From Pseudomonadota bacterium (GTDB lineage: Bacteria > Desulfobacterota > Desulfovibrionia > Desulfovibrionales > Desulfovibrionaceae), in contig JAEXTU010000142.1 in NCBI GenBank assembly GCA_023453335.1, positions 1 through 10,386 of the forward strand: 10,386 bases of DNA. Reading direction: 5' to 3'. The notes under the pieces were generated by a model. The model ran no database searches. It was given only the letters and a program-made list of their open reading frames with translations, and was not told where the DNA came from. This document shows positions 1 through 6,849 of the stretch, piece after piece (within the stretch, counting starts at the first letter, position 1; each line of letters begins with the position of its first letter). Both the position numbers and the translations under genes were made by a program.

Positions 1-105
1 GGCCAGGTCCGGGCAGCGGGGCACATAGCCATGCCGCCGGTGCGAGGTCTCGCACGGGTTGTCCAAACAGCACCAGCCGCAGCCCACGCAGGGCAGGGAA
101 CTCAT
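1..105 (-). CDS. Cysteine-cluster (YkgJ-like, CxxCxxCC) protein, 5' part only
   Basis: The first 35 codons of a gene that runs off the left edge of the window. The N-terminus begins MSSLPCVGCGWCC and carries a perfect CxxCxxCC cluster (Cys6, Cys9, Cys12, Cys13), with further cysteines at 18 and 31. This pattern is the hallmark of the YkgJ/UPF0153-type putative zinc- or iron-chelating proteins; partners and reaction are unknown for the family. An AAGGA-like site and a stronger AGGAGG (complement of 125-130) lie upstream, the latter rather far from the ATG at 105. No in-frame start lies closer to AGGAGG. A weak promoter candidate, TTGCGG-16-TAGCCT, sits at 141-168 on the minus strand, just after the terminator of the preceding gene. 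Family assignment rests on the cysteine spacing alone. Confidence 0.7.
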   Translation of the reverse strand, partial: MSSLPCVGCGWCCLDNPCETSHRRHGYVPRCPDLA

Positions 106-173
106 GGCTCGACCATTCCTTGGGCCTCCTGACCACTCCCAGGCTACTCCCCTGCCCGGAAACCGCAAGCCAA

Positions 174-204
174 ACGGCCCGCCCGGCGGACCGGGACGGG
201 CCGT
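174..204 (-). terminator. Hairpin terminator after the HPPD-like gene
   Basis: Twenty bases after the stop at 225-227 the minus strand can fold into a long hairpin. Arms ACGGCCCG and CGGGCCGT (8 bp) continue, after one bulged T, into CCCGG and CCGGG (5 bp) around a TCCG loop. The 13-bp stem is followed by a short TTT and a mixed tail rather than a full T-run. It probably ends the glutamate dehydrogenase / secreted protein / dioxygenase transcript. The structure is clear in the sequence; terminator strength is inferred. Confidence 0.6.
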
Positions 205-224
205 CCTGCTCCAGTCGGCCGGGG

Positions 225-1313
225 CTACTGCTTGTCCGTGGCCCGGGTCAGCTCGGTGACGTTGGACTTGGTGAAAAAGCCGTCGAAGCCCGCGTAGCGC
301 TGGATGTACTCGTGCACCAGGAAGGTGGTGGGGAAGGTCTCGGTGAAGGTCTGGTGCAGGCCGTCGTGCGGGCCGCCCACCAGTTCGATGAGGAACTGCA
401 TGCCCTCGGCCTTGAGGCCCGCGAACACGTCCTCGATCTGCTCGCAGCGGAACGCGGTGTGGTGTACCCGCCGGCCGTAGTTCACGATGAACTTCTCGGT
501 GGGGCCGCTCTGCTCGTAGCTCACGAAGGGCTCGATGCCCGAGGTGAAGACCTGGGCGTAGTCGTCCATGGTGAGCCGGGCCACGCTGGTGATGGAGTTC
601 AGGCTGTTCACGTACACCGCGAAGGCGAAGTTGTAGCCGGTGAGCTCCATGAACTCCAGGATGGCCGCGTCGCGGTCCTGGGCCACCACCCGGGTGGCCG
701 AGTGGTCCAGCTCGAACACGTTCTTGAGATACGGCTTGTCCGGCTTGGTGAAAGTCCAGTCCAGGGGCGCGGCGTCCTTGCCCCGCCAATCGCCCTCCTT
801 GTGCTTCCACTGGATGAAGCCCAGAGCGTTGCCGGTGTGGGCCGAGGGCGGGGTCTGGATGTAGAGGTAGGAGCCGGCGTCCACCAGGCCGTCGGTGGCG
901 AAGCGCACCCCGCGCGCCTTCTGGATGGCCACGTAGCGCATGAGGTCGCGGCACTTGTACACAAAGGTCTCCAGCCGGGCGTCGGGCTTGGCCTCGGTCT
1001 TGGGCCGCACGTTGTAGTTGCGGTGGGGGTTGGCCTCGGCCGTGCGGCGGGAGGTGATGAGGAAGTCGGCGCAGCCGTCCTGCTTGAGCACCGCCACCTG
1101 GCGCTTGGGCGTGGAGAACGCGCCGTCGAAGCCAAGCCCGGTCCAGTCCAGGAACTGGTGCACAGCCGCCGGCTCGTCGCCCGGCTCCACGTTCACGATC
1201 ACCGCCTCCAGCCCGCCCACCAGGCCCTCCAGCCCGGCCTTCTTGCGCGAGGCCTGCACCTTCGCCACCCCTTCCAGGAGCTTCGTGGCGTCGTTCTTGA
1301 ACTCGGGGGCCAT
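225..1313 (-). CDS. HPPD-like non-heme Fe(II) dioxygenase (VOC superfamily), 362 aa
   Basis: This looks like a 4-hydroxyphenylpyruvate dioxygenase relative: a two-domain vicinal-oxygen-chelate protein whose C-terminal half would bind Fe(II). The expected metal ligands are present: His204 in ELDHSATRV, His285 in VHHTAF and Glu335 in VHEYIQR, followed by the short C-terminal helix region GFDGFF. The length (362) is normal for HPPD. Canonical HPPD converts 4-hydroxyphenylpyruvate and O2 to homogentisate in tyrosine breakdown. The KSQI-type segment that usually precedes the second histidine is not recognisable; residues 258-283 read differently (SYEQSGPTEKF and so on), so the substrate may differ. 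No homogentisate-pathway gene is nearby. The start is supported by AGGGAG (complement of 1321-1326) seven bases upstream. It is the last gene of the minus-strand run, 15 bases after the secreted-protein gene. Superfamily is secure; exact reaction is not. Confidence 0.8.
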   Translation of the reverse strand: MAPEFKNDATKLLEGVAKVQASRKKAGLEGLVGGLEAVIVNVEPGDEPAAVHQFLDWTGLGFDGAFSTPKRQVAVLKQDGCADFLITSRRTAEANPHRNYNVRPKTEAKPDARLETFVYKCRDLMRYVAIQKARGVRFATDGLVDAGSYLYIQTPPSAHTGNALGFIQWKHKEGDWRGKDAAPLDWTFTKPDKPYLKNVFELDHSATRVVAQDRDAAILEFMELTGYNFAFAVYVNSLNSITSVARLTMDDYAQVFTSGIEPFVSYEQSGPTEKFIVNYGRRVHHTAFRCEQIEDVFAGLKAEGMQFLIELVGGPHDGLHQTFTETFPTTFLVHEYIQRYAGFDGFFTKSNVTELTRATDKQ

Positions 1314-1328
1314 CGCTCGTCTCCCTGG

Positions 1329-2177
1329 CTACTGTCCGTGGATGAACGTCACCGGATTGTAGGTGTCCGCCGCCTTCAGGATCTCGGCAAACGGGATGTA
1401 TGACTCGTAGACCTTCTTCGTCTGCGGGAAAATCCTCTCATATTCCTTGGCCAGCTTTTCCGTTTCAAGCCCTGCCATATGCCCATTGTACACGATCTGC
1501 AATGCAATCCCCTGCAACTCGTCAGGGGAATATGGGGAGAAAGGGTCCTTTGGATTGTACTGCTCCAAGTATTCCTCGCGCATCCCCGGTCCGCGCTCCT
1601 GCTCGTCCTTGCTGGCATCCTGGAATCTCTCCAGGTAGTACGCTGAATTCTCGCCGACCTTGTCCTTTCTCCAACCTTTCGCGTCATCCCAGACCAGAAG
1701 CCGTTGGAAATCAGTGACATCCCAGATTTCTGGGACTGGTTGCCCCTGGGGGCCATGCAGCATCTCGATGCGCTTGAACGGCTCGCCCGGAATAACCCTA
1801 TCCGGCAATTCACCTTCTACGTAATCCATGGATGAAAGCCACCACGCGGCGCCCTGCACGGTGAATACATACGCCGTGGTGCAGCAGTGCGCCCCGCCGG
1901 AATACGTATAGCAGGCGAGTGTGTCGTAGGATTTACCGGGAAAATCACCGTACGCCTGGCAATGTGGCGCAGTGGACGATTCGCTTTCCACGGCATGAAG
2001 CGTCGCGCCATCCCGCTGATACATGATTGATACGGCGTATCCCCCGGAAGGCTTCTCCTCGGACGATAGTTCCACCCGATAGCCCCCGTTGAGCATGGCC
2101 TCGGATTTCCCCCCGGCCTGCGCAGCCTGGGGAAGCAACACGAGCAGGAAGCACACCACCCAGCGAACCTGCGCCAT
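1329..2177 (-). CDS. Secreted protein of unknown function, 282 aa, low-GC
   Basis: I do not recognise a function. The N-terminus has a positively charged start, a hydrophobic core (VVCFLLVLLP) and an AQA-GG cleavage site, so a Sec signal peptide of about 21 residues is likely and the mature protein would lie in the periplasm or outside. The N-terminal third is cysteine-bearing: Cys73, Cys89 and a Cys98-Cys99 pair in the motif SGGAHCCTT, which could form disulfides. The rest is acidic, aromatic and free of further cysteines; residues about 180-215 are rich in Glu, Asp, Lys and Arg. No membrane segment follows the signal. Base use is plainly different: sampled stretches are about 50% G+C against nearly 70% in the neighbouring dehydrogenase gene, suggesting horizontal gain. 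It starts 15 bases after the dehydrogenase stop and ends 15 bases before the dioxygenase start, so it is probably co-transcribed. The ribosome site (GGGGCAGGGT) is weak. Confidence 0.8.
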   Translation of the reverse strand: MAQVRWVVCFLLVLLPQAAQAGGKSEAMLNGGYRVELSSEEKPSGGYAVSIMYQRDGATLHAVESESSTAPHCQAYGDFPGKSYDTLACYTYSGGAHCCTTAYVFTVQGAAWWLSSMDYVEGELPDRVIPGEPFKRIEMLHGPQGQPVPEIWDVTDFQRLLVWDDAKGWRKDKVGENSAYYLERFQDASKDEQERGPGMREEYLEQYNPKDPFSPYSPDELQGIALQIVYNGHMAGLETEKLAKEYERIFPQTKKVYESYIPFAEILKAADTYNPVTFIHGQ

Positions 2178-2192
2178 ACCCTGCCCCTGTGC

Positions 2193-5100
2193 CTATTCCA
2201 CGCCCAGCGCCCTGGCGGTCAGGTGCTTGCGGCCGGCGGCCTGGAGGATGTCGGCCATGGCGTCCTTGTCCGGCAGCGAACTCTTGGCCAGCTCCGCCAC
2301 GTACGCGGCCAGGCGGGCGTCCTCGGCCAGGTAGGCGCGGGCCACCTTGCCCACGTCGCCGATCTCGGCCATGCGGGTGAGCCAGCCCACGCCCTCGTTG
2401 TACACGATGGTGGAGGCGACGGACGCGGCCAGGAGCGCCAGCAGGTGGCGCAGGGGCACCCGCGCGATGAGCCGGTCTGCGTAGCGCGTGGCCAGCACCG
2501 GCGGGCAGTAGGCCAGGAGCACCCCGTACAGGGCCGGGTCGCCCTGGATGTCCTGCGCACTGTGCACGTCCTGGTCCAGCCGCTCGTGCAGCAGATCGGC
2601 CAGGGTGTTGATCTCCTTGGACAGGTCCACGGTGATGGCGGTCAGCGGCCGGCACCCGCCCTGGGCCTTGTACTCCCGCACCAGGAGCTGCGCCTCGGCC
2701 CGGGCCCGCTGCCGCAGGATGTCCAGCACCTGGGCCACATACTCGTCCTTGATGGCCAAGAACTCCTCGCCGGTCAGGGTGAGCCCGGCCAGGACCTCGT
2801 AGGAGGAGCAGATCACCCCGCACTTGTTGGCGCTGGAGCCGTGCACCGCCAGGGCCCCGGCCTCCTGGAGCTTGTCCCTCGCCTCGGGCGAGAGGAAGAG
2901 GTTGGCCCCCTCCACGATGGCCCGGGCCGTCGGCTTTCCCGAGGCATCCAGGAAGTCGCGCCAGTTGCGGATGTTGATGGTGTCCGGCCGGCCGCCGCAG
3001 GGCAGGAACAGGTCCGCGCGGGCGGTGTTGTGCAGGGTGTCGCGCAGCCGCTTGCCCTCGGGGGTGGTGGCCGCGGCCACCGTGCCCTCCCCGGACAGGC
3101 GCGCGGGGTCGAACTCGGCGATGGTCAGGTCCGCCGCGATGAGCCGGGCCAGCTCCGCATGGTCCAGGCCTTGGGGGTCGTACGCCGCGCCGTGGCCGTC
3201 GGACACCGCCACGATGGCCGCATTCTTGCCATACTCGCGCATGAGCAGCTGCATGGCGTTGCCGGCCACGTCGCCGCGCGGGCCGCCGGTGATCTTGACC
3301 GTGAAGCGCTCGGAGCGCGGGTCCAGCCCGAGCAGGCTCTTGAGCACCACCTCGGCGAACACCACCACGCCCAGGGAGGTCACGCCGTAGCGCTTGTGGC
3401 TGATCCCGGTCCGGGGCTTGGAGCTCATGAAGGCCGCGGGATAGCGGTAACCGCGATAGCCGGCCCGGGCCACGATCCACTCGATGTGTTCGGGGGTGAT
3501 GTGCTCGTCCGGGCCGAGGTAGATGATCTCCTCCCGGTTCAGGTAGTCCACCACCCCGGGCAGCACCGGGGCCTGGGCCGGGGCTTCCTCCGGGGCCACG
3601 ATGAGGTCCAGCAGGGCGTCGGCCAGGCCCTTGACCGCCTGGTCCGCGTCGCCCTCCGGGCCCAGCAGGAGCACGGCCTTGGCCCCGCCCTCGGGGATGT
3701 CCTTGTTCTTGTGCTGCTGGGCCTTGGCCAGGGCGGTCACCTCGTCCCAGAGCCGGTTGGACTCCAGTTCGAACTGCTCCTGGGTCCGGGTGGGCACGAT
3801 GCGCACCCCGCCGCGGGCCATCTCCCGGTAGCGCACGTGGAAGCCCTGGTAGTGCGGCCCGGAGAAGAAATAGAAGCCGTAAGGCGGCGCGCCCTCGGTG
3901 GGCACCGGGCCGCCGGGCATCGCGTCCAGCACCGCAGGGTCCAGGCGGAAGCCCAGGCCCAGCCGGCCGGGCAGGAAATAGTTGGTGCGCAGGGTGTGGA
4001 CCACGAAGGCATCCATGCAGGAGAATGTGTTGCGCGCCACCTCGTCGCCCAGGCCGTCGGCCAGGCGGCGCAGGCGCTCCCGGCAGTCCCGGGCCATGGC
4101 CTCGCGGTTGCCCACCACCGGGTTGAAGCGGGCCTCGAACAAGTCCAGCACCGCCCGCGCCGCGGCGCGGTTGGCCAGCACCGCGGCCACCATGTGGTGC
4201 GCGGTGTAGGCGTACAGGTCCTGGCGCAGCAGGAACTGGTGGGCGAATTCGGTGGCGGCCTGCAGGAAGGCCACCTGGCGCAGGCTCCAGCCGTCCTCGT
4301 CGGCCAGGCGCTCCAGGTCGTGCCCCGCGATCTGCTTGACCAGGGCCAGCTCCGCGGCCAGCCGCCGCCAGACCCGGCCCGCCGGGTCCAGGACCGCACC
4401 GTTCCGGGTCGCGTAGAAGGAGCACACCGCCATGGAGTCCTGCCCCGCGGCGTACACGTCGGCATAGGCCCGGTGGATGTGCACCTTCTCCCGACGCAGG
4501 ATGCGCACCATCTCCAGGAGCAGGCCGCGCCGGGCCGGCGAGGTCAGGGCCACCACCACCCGGGACAGGTTGGGGTAGGCCTCGGGGTCCAGCCTGACCA
4601 GCACCCGCTCCCGGTCCGGGGAGGCGTGGAACTCCTCCCACAGGGCGAAGTGGCGCAGGGCGCGCTCGAGCTCGAACTTCTCCACGCAGTCGCCGGTGGC
4701 CGCGGCCAGGAAGCCGGAGAAGCCGGGGAGTTGCTCGGGGGGCAGGCTGCTCGCGCGCATCTGCTCCACCGCCAGCCGGAAATCCTCGCCGGTGATGTCC
4801 AGGGGGGCCTGGGGCGAGAGCACGAAGGTGTCCAGGCGGAGCCGGCCGTCGACGCTCTCGTAGATGCGGGCGTTGAGGATCTCGCGGCCGCGCAGGGAGG
4901 TGAGCACCTCCACCAACTCGCCGTCGCCGCGGACCGGGGTGAGGTAGGTGATCTTGGTGCCGTCCGGGCTCTTCACGGACAGACGCTGGCCCTCGCTGAA
5001 CACCTGGCCGGAGATGAGCGCGTGCAGGTGGCGCACCTGCTCCTCCTGGGAGTGGGTGCGGAAATAGTAGGCGGGCATGGCGCTGAAGAACCAGGGGGCC

Positions 5101-5204
5101 AGGGTCTCGGCCTCGGTCCCCAGGCGCTCCTTGACCAGGGCCAGGGTGGCCGCGGCCTCTGCGGCCGAGGGCCGCTCGTCGCGCGGGCCGGATTCGTCCT
5201 GCAT
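2193..5204 (-). CDS. NAD-specific glutamate dehydrogenase, ~115 kDa (GDH2-like) class, 1003 aa
   Basis: Oxidises glutamate to 2-oxoglutarate and ammonium with NAD+, a cytosolic catabolic step. The catalytic half is well conserved: TNYFLPGRLGLGFRLDP (407-423), GFHVRYREMARGGVRI (454-469), then KNKDIPEGGAK (499-509), where Lys509 occupies the catalytic-lysine position of glutamate dehydrogenases. The dinucleotide-binding start is GGPRGDVAGNA (640-650), and SSANKCGVICSSYEV (790-804) follows. The long N-terminal extension (1-400) includes an ACT-like stretch around 214-250. This architecture resembles the fungal GDH2 type more than the common ~450-residue bacterial enzyme or the ~1600-residue L_180 type. 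The start is fixed by GGAGG (complement of 5211-5215) six bases before the ATG at 5204; an in-frame ATG at 5417 lies inside the channel gene and has no support. It heads the run with the secreted and HPPD-like genes. Its upstream leader carries two inverted repeats, which may regulate it. Confidence 0.93.
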   Translation of the reverse strand: MQDESGPRDERPSAAEAAATLALVKERLGTEAETLAPWFFSAMPAYYFRTHSQEEQVRHLHALISGQVFSEGQRLSVKSPDGTKITYLTPVRGDGELVEVLTSLRGREILNARIYESVDGRLRLDTFVLSPQAPLDITGEDFRLAVEQMRASSLPPEQLPGFSGFLAAATGDCVEKFELERALRHFALWEEFHASPDRERVLVRLDPEAYPNLSRVVVALTSPARRGLLLEMVRILRREKVHIHRAYADVYAAGQDSMAVCSFYATRNGAVLDPAGRVWRRLAAELALVKQIAGHDLERLADEDGWSLRQVAFLQAATEFAHQFLLRQDLYAYTAHHMVAAVLANRAAARAVLDLFEARFNPVVGNREAMARDCRERLRRLADGLGDEVARNTFSCMDAFVVHTLRTNYFLPGRLGLGFRLDPAVLDAMPGGPVPTEGAPPYGFYFFSGPHYQGFHVRYREMARGGVRIVPTRTQEQFELESNRLWDEVTALAKAQQHKNKDIPEGGAKAVLLLGPEGDADQAVKGLADALLDLIVAPEEAPAQAPVLPGVVDYLNREEIIYLGPDEHITPEHIEWIVARAGYRGYRYPAAFMSSKPRTGISHKRYGVTSLGVVVFAEVVLKSLLGLDPRSERFTVKITGGPRGDVAGNAMQLLMREYGKNAAIVAVSDGHGAAYDPQGLDHAELARLIAADLTIAEFDPARLSGEGTVAAATTPEGKRLRDTLHNTARADLFLPCGGRPDTINIRNWRDFLDASGKPTARAIVEGANLFLSPEARDKLQEAGALAVHGSSANKCGVICSSYEVLAGLTLTGEEFLAIKDEYVAQVLDILRQRARAEAQLLVREYKAQGGCRPLTAITVDLSKEINTLADLLHERLDQDVHSAQDIQGDPALYGVLLAYCPPVLATRYADRLIARVPLRHLLALLAASVASTIVYNEGVGWLTRMAEIGDVGKVARAYLAEDARLAAYVAELAKSSLPDKDAMADILQAAGRKHLTARALGVE

Positions 5205-5215
5205 GGCTATCCTCC

Positions 5216-5248
5216 CTGCCCCCGTTTCCGCCGGCGGGGTGGGGGCAG
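5216..5248 (-). promoter_or_regulatory. Leader hairpin next to the glutamate dehydrogenase ribosome site
   Basis: A perfect 8-bp inverted repeat, CTGCCCCC and GGGGGCAG, encloses a 17-base loop that itself holds the self-complementary CCGCCGGCGG. In the minus-strand transcript it lies directly before the GGAGG ribosome site of the dehydrogenase (complement of 5211-5215), close enough to influence ribosome loading. No T-run follows, so it is not a typical intrinsic terminator. A regulatory role is inferred from position only. Confidence 0.4.
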
Positions 5249-5260
5249 CGCCTCTTCCGT

Positions 5261-5290
5261 AGCACACTTTGCCCGGGGGCAACAAGCCAA
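5261..5290 (-). promoter_or_regulatory. Candidate promoter and operator-like palindrome of the glutamate dehydrogenase operon
   Basis: On the minus strand TTGGCT (5285-5290) and TGTGCT (5261-5266) are 18 bases apart and could serve as -35 and -10. An alternative is TTGTTG-15-TGCTAC (5259-5285). Between them lies TTGCCC-CC-GGGCAA (5269-5282), a perfect inverted repeat placed where a repressor would block polymerase. The boxes match the consensus only partly; this is a candidate, not a firm call. Confidence 0.3.
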
Positions 5291-6132
5291 CCCGCCGCCG
5301 TGACGGGATTTTCCCGGCGGCAGGGCTCCATGCGGTAGAGGCGCACGTCGCGTTGGGGGAAGGGGATGCTGATGCCGGCCGCGTCCAGGGCGCGCTTGAT
5401 GGCCTCGGTGAGGGCAAAGCGCACGTCCCAGTAGTCGCGGGTGGCCACCCAGGGCCGCACCACCAGGTTCACGCTGGAGTCGGCCAGCTCGGCCACCGCC
5501 ACCTGGGGCGCGGGGTCGGCCAGCACCCGCGGGTCCGCGGCCAGCACCCCGGCCACCACCTCCCGGGCCCGGGCCGTGTCGTCGGCGTAGGAGATGCCCA
5601 CGGCCAGGTCGATGCGGCGGGTGGGGTTGGCGGTGAGGTTCACGATGGTGGCGCCCAGGATGGCGCCGTTGGGCACCAGCACCCGCTGGTTGTCCGGGGT
5701 GGCGAGCTGGGTGTGGAAGATGGTGGCCTTCTCCACCGTGCCGGTCTGGCCGGCCACGCTGACCATGTCGCCCACGGTGAAGGGCCGCAGGATCATGAGC
5801 ACCACCCCGGCGGCGATGCTGGACAGGGAATCCTTGAGGGCCAGGCCCACGGCCAGGCCGGCCGCGCCGAGCACCGTGAGCAGGGAGGCGGTGCTCACCC
5901 CGAGTTGGCCGACCGCGGCCACGCAGACCACCGCGGCCAGCCCGTAGTAGGTGACGCTCTTCAGGAACTGCACCAGGACCAGGTCCAGGTGCGCCCGCTC
6001 CAGGACCCGGGCCAGGAGCCGGGCGATACGGCGGGAAAGCCACAGCCCGGCCACCAGGATGAGCAGGGCCAGGGGCAGGCGCAAGGCGTTGAGCATGATC
6101 CAGGACCAGGCGGAATCGAACAGGGCGCTCAT
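5287..6132 (-). CDS. Small MscS-family mechanosensitive channel, about 270-280 aa, without an in-frame stop
   Basis: A small-conductance mechanosensitive channel of the inner membrane, which releases solutes on hypo-osmotic shock. Three hydrophobic segments are visible: about residues 14-33, 59-79 and 81-113. The third holds the Gly/Ala-rich pore helix GLAVGLALKDSLSSIAAG (92-109), typical of MscS. The beta domain follows (FTVGDMVSVAGQTGTVE, then VPNGAIL at 153-159) and the cytoplasmic alpha/beta part ends near IPFPQRDVRLYRMEP (256-270), where the family normally stops. The start at 6132 has GGAGG (complement of 6137-6141) four bases upstream; an in-frame ATG at 6168 has none. No stop follows: the frame stays open to about 1945, through most of the dehydrogenase gene. 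The end given here (TGG codon, 5287-5289, one base from TGA) is only a placeholder. A single-base insertion in the tail would give TAG at 5207-5209 and 308 residues. Confidence 0.85.
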
Positions 6133-6227
6133 GGAACCTCCGGGGGCCGGCGGGACGGGGCCGGTCATTCGAGAGTGCGGATAGGGGCCGGACGCCGGCC
6201 GGAATGGCGCGACCCGGGCTTTGAACC

Positions 6228-6256
6228 AGCCTACACCCGGCCCGGGGAGGGGGCAA
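6228..6256 (-). promoter_or_regulatory. Candidate promoter of the MscS-type channel gene
   Basis: On the minus strand TTGCCC (6251-6256) and TAGGCT (6228-6233) are separated by exactly 17 bases, a sigma-70 spacing, and lie about 95 bases upstream of the channel start at 6132. Each box matches three of six consensus positions, including the first three of the -35 and T-A---T of the -10. The leader to the start codon is GC-rich. Confidence 0.4.
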
Positions 6257-6267
6257 CCCGCGGCCGG

Positions 6268-6275
6268 AACCGGTT
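6268..6275. promoter_or_regulatory. AACCGGTT palindrome between divergent promoters
   Basis: An 8-bp perfect palindrome, flanked by further CCGG-type symmetry, lies between the channel promoter candidate (6228-6256) and the marR-type promoter (6291-6319). Its position suits an operator for the MarR-type regulator acting on itself, on the channel gene, or both. The motif is short for a MarR site and could occur by chance. Confidence 0.2.
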
Positions 6276-6290
6276 GGCTGATACGCCTCC

Positions 6291-6319
6291 TTGACAGTCG
6301 TGGTATGGCGCCGTACTTT
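6291..6319 (+). promoter_or_regulatory. Promoter of the MarR-type regulator
   Basis: A perfect -35 box TTGACA (6291-6296) is followed after 17 bases by TACTTT (6314-6319), with the key T-A---T positions of a -10. Transcription would begin near 6326 and give a leader of about 25 bases to the ATG at 6351. The -10 box sits as the loop of a small GCCG/CGGC inverted repeat (6310-6323). This is the best sigma-70 match in the window. Confidence 0.6.
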
Positions 6320-6350
6320 CGGCTTGGAAATCGAAAAGCGAGGGCACGCC

Positions 6351-6845
6351 ATGTTCGAATCCCGCACCCAGTCCAAGTTCGACGCCCTGTCCACCCTGGG
6401 CCGCCGGGTCAAGGATATTGACCTGGAGGCGGTGCGCACCTGCCTGGACCTCCTGCAGGCGGCCTTTGACGTGCGCCAGTCCCTGAACGAGCGGTTCTTC
6501 CGCAAGGCGGTGTCCGAGGGCCGGTTCACGGTGCTGGCCCTGCTCCTGGCCGCCCCGGACTGGAGCATGACCCCCTCGGAGCTGGCCGCGGGCTCGGGTG
6601 TGACCCGGGCCACCATGACCGGACTGCTGGACGGCCTGGAGTCCGACCGCCACGTGGAGCGCAAGGGCTTCAAGAACGACCGGCGCAAGACCACCGTGCA
6701 CCTGACCCGGGAGGGCCGGGACTTCCTGCTCTCGCTGCTGCCCGACTACTTCAAGGTCATGGCCAACGCCACCGCCCACCTCTCCGAGACCCAGCGCCGC
6801 AGCCTCTCCCACATCCTGGAGAAGGTCCGGGGCGGCGTGGGCTAG
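6351..6845 (+). CDS. MarR-family winged-helix transcriptional regulator, 164 aa
   Basis: A dimeric DNA-binding regulator of the MarR type. An N-terminal helical dimerisation part (about 1-55) is followed by a winged helix: FTVLALLLAAPD (59-70), MTPSELAAGSGVTRATMTGLLDGLE (73-97, with the recognition helix near 83-97) and the wing ERKGFKNDRRKTTVHLT (103-119), which carries the usual D-x-R motif. Helices near 121-161 complete the dimer. The length is normal. The start at 6351 is chosen because it begins the protein-like sequence and has GAGGGC just upstream; an in-frame ATG at 6291 falls in the -35 box and cannot be used from this promoter. It is divergent from the MscS-type gene and four bases upstream of a DUF429 remnant, its probable former operon partner. 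Ligand and targets are unknown. Confidence 0.9.
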   Translation: MFESRTQSKFDALSTLGRRVKDIDLEAVRTCLDLLQAAFDVRQSLNERFFRKAVSEGRFTVLALLLAAPDWSMTPSELAAGSGVTRATMTGLLDGLESDRHVERKGFKNDRRKTTVHLTREGRDFLLSLLPDYFKVMANATAHLSETQRRSLSHILEKVRGGVG

Positions 6846-6849
6846 CCCC

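Noticed and set aside
1945..5286. Continuation of the channel frame as a giant 1407-residue protein
   Set aside because: Beyond the MscS end the translation is low-complexity Gly/Pro/Arg/Ala sequence, in a different frame of the well-conserved dehydrogenase gene; it is a GC-bias artefact of the missing stop.
2223..5303. Plus-strand open frame of 1026 codons opposite the dehydrogenase
   Set aside because: Composition is His/Gly/Val/Gln-rich with no domain motifs, and it mirrors codon bias of the true gene on the other strand. The same holds for long frames opposite glgP (7039-9516) and the dioxygenase (120-1403).
5205..5417. In-frame upstream start giving a 1074-residue dehydrogenase
   Set aside because: The extra 71 residues overlap the conserved end of the channel protein, lack family-like sequence and have no ribosome site; the ATG at 5204 has GGAGG at good spacing.
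6839..6848. GGGCTAGCCC palindrome at the end of the MarR-type gene
   Set aside because: It spans the stop codon, has no T-run and is short; probably incidental in GC-rich DNA.
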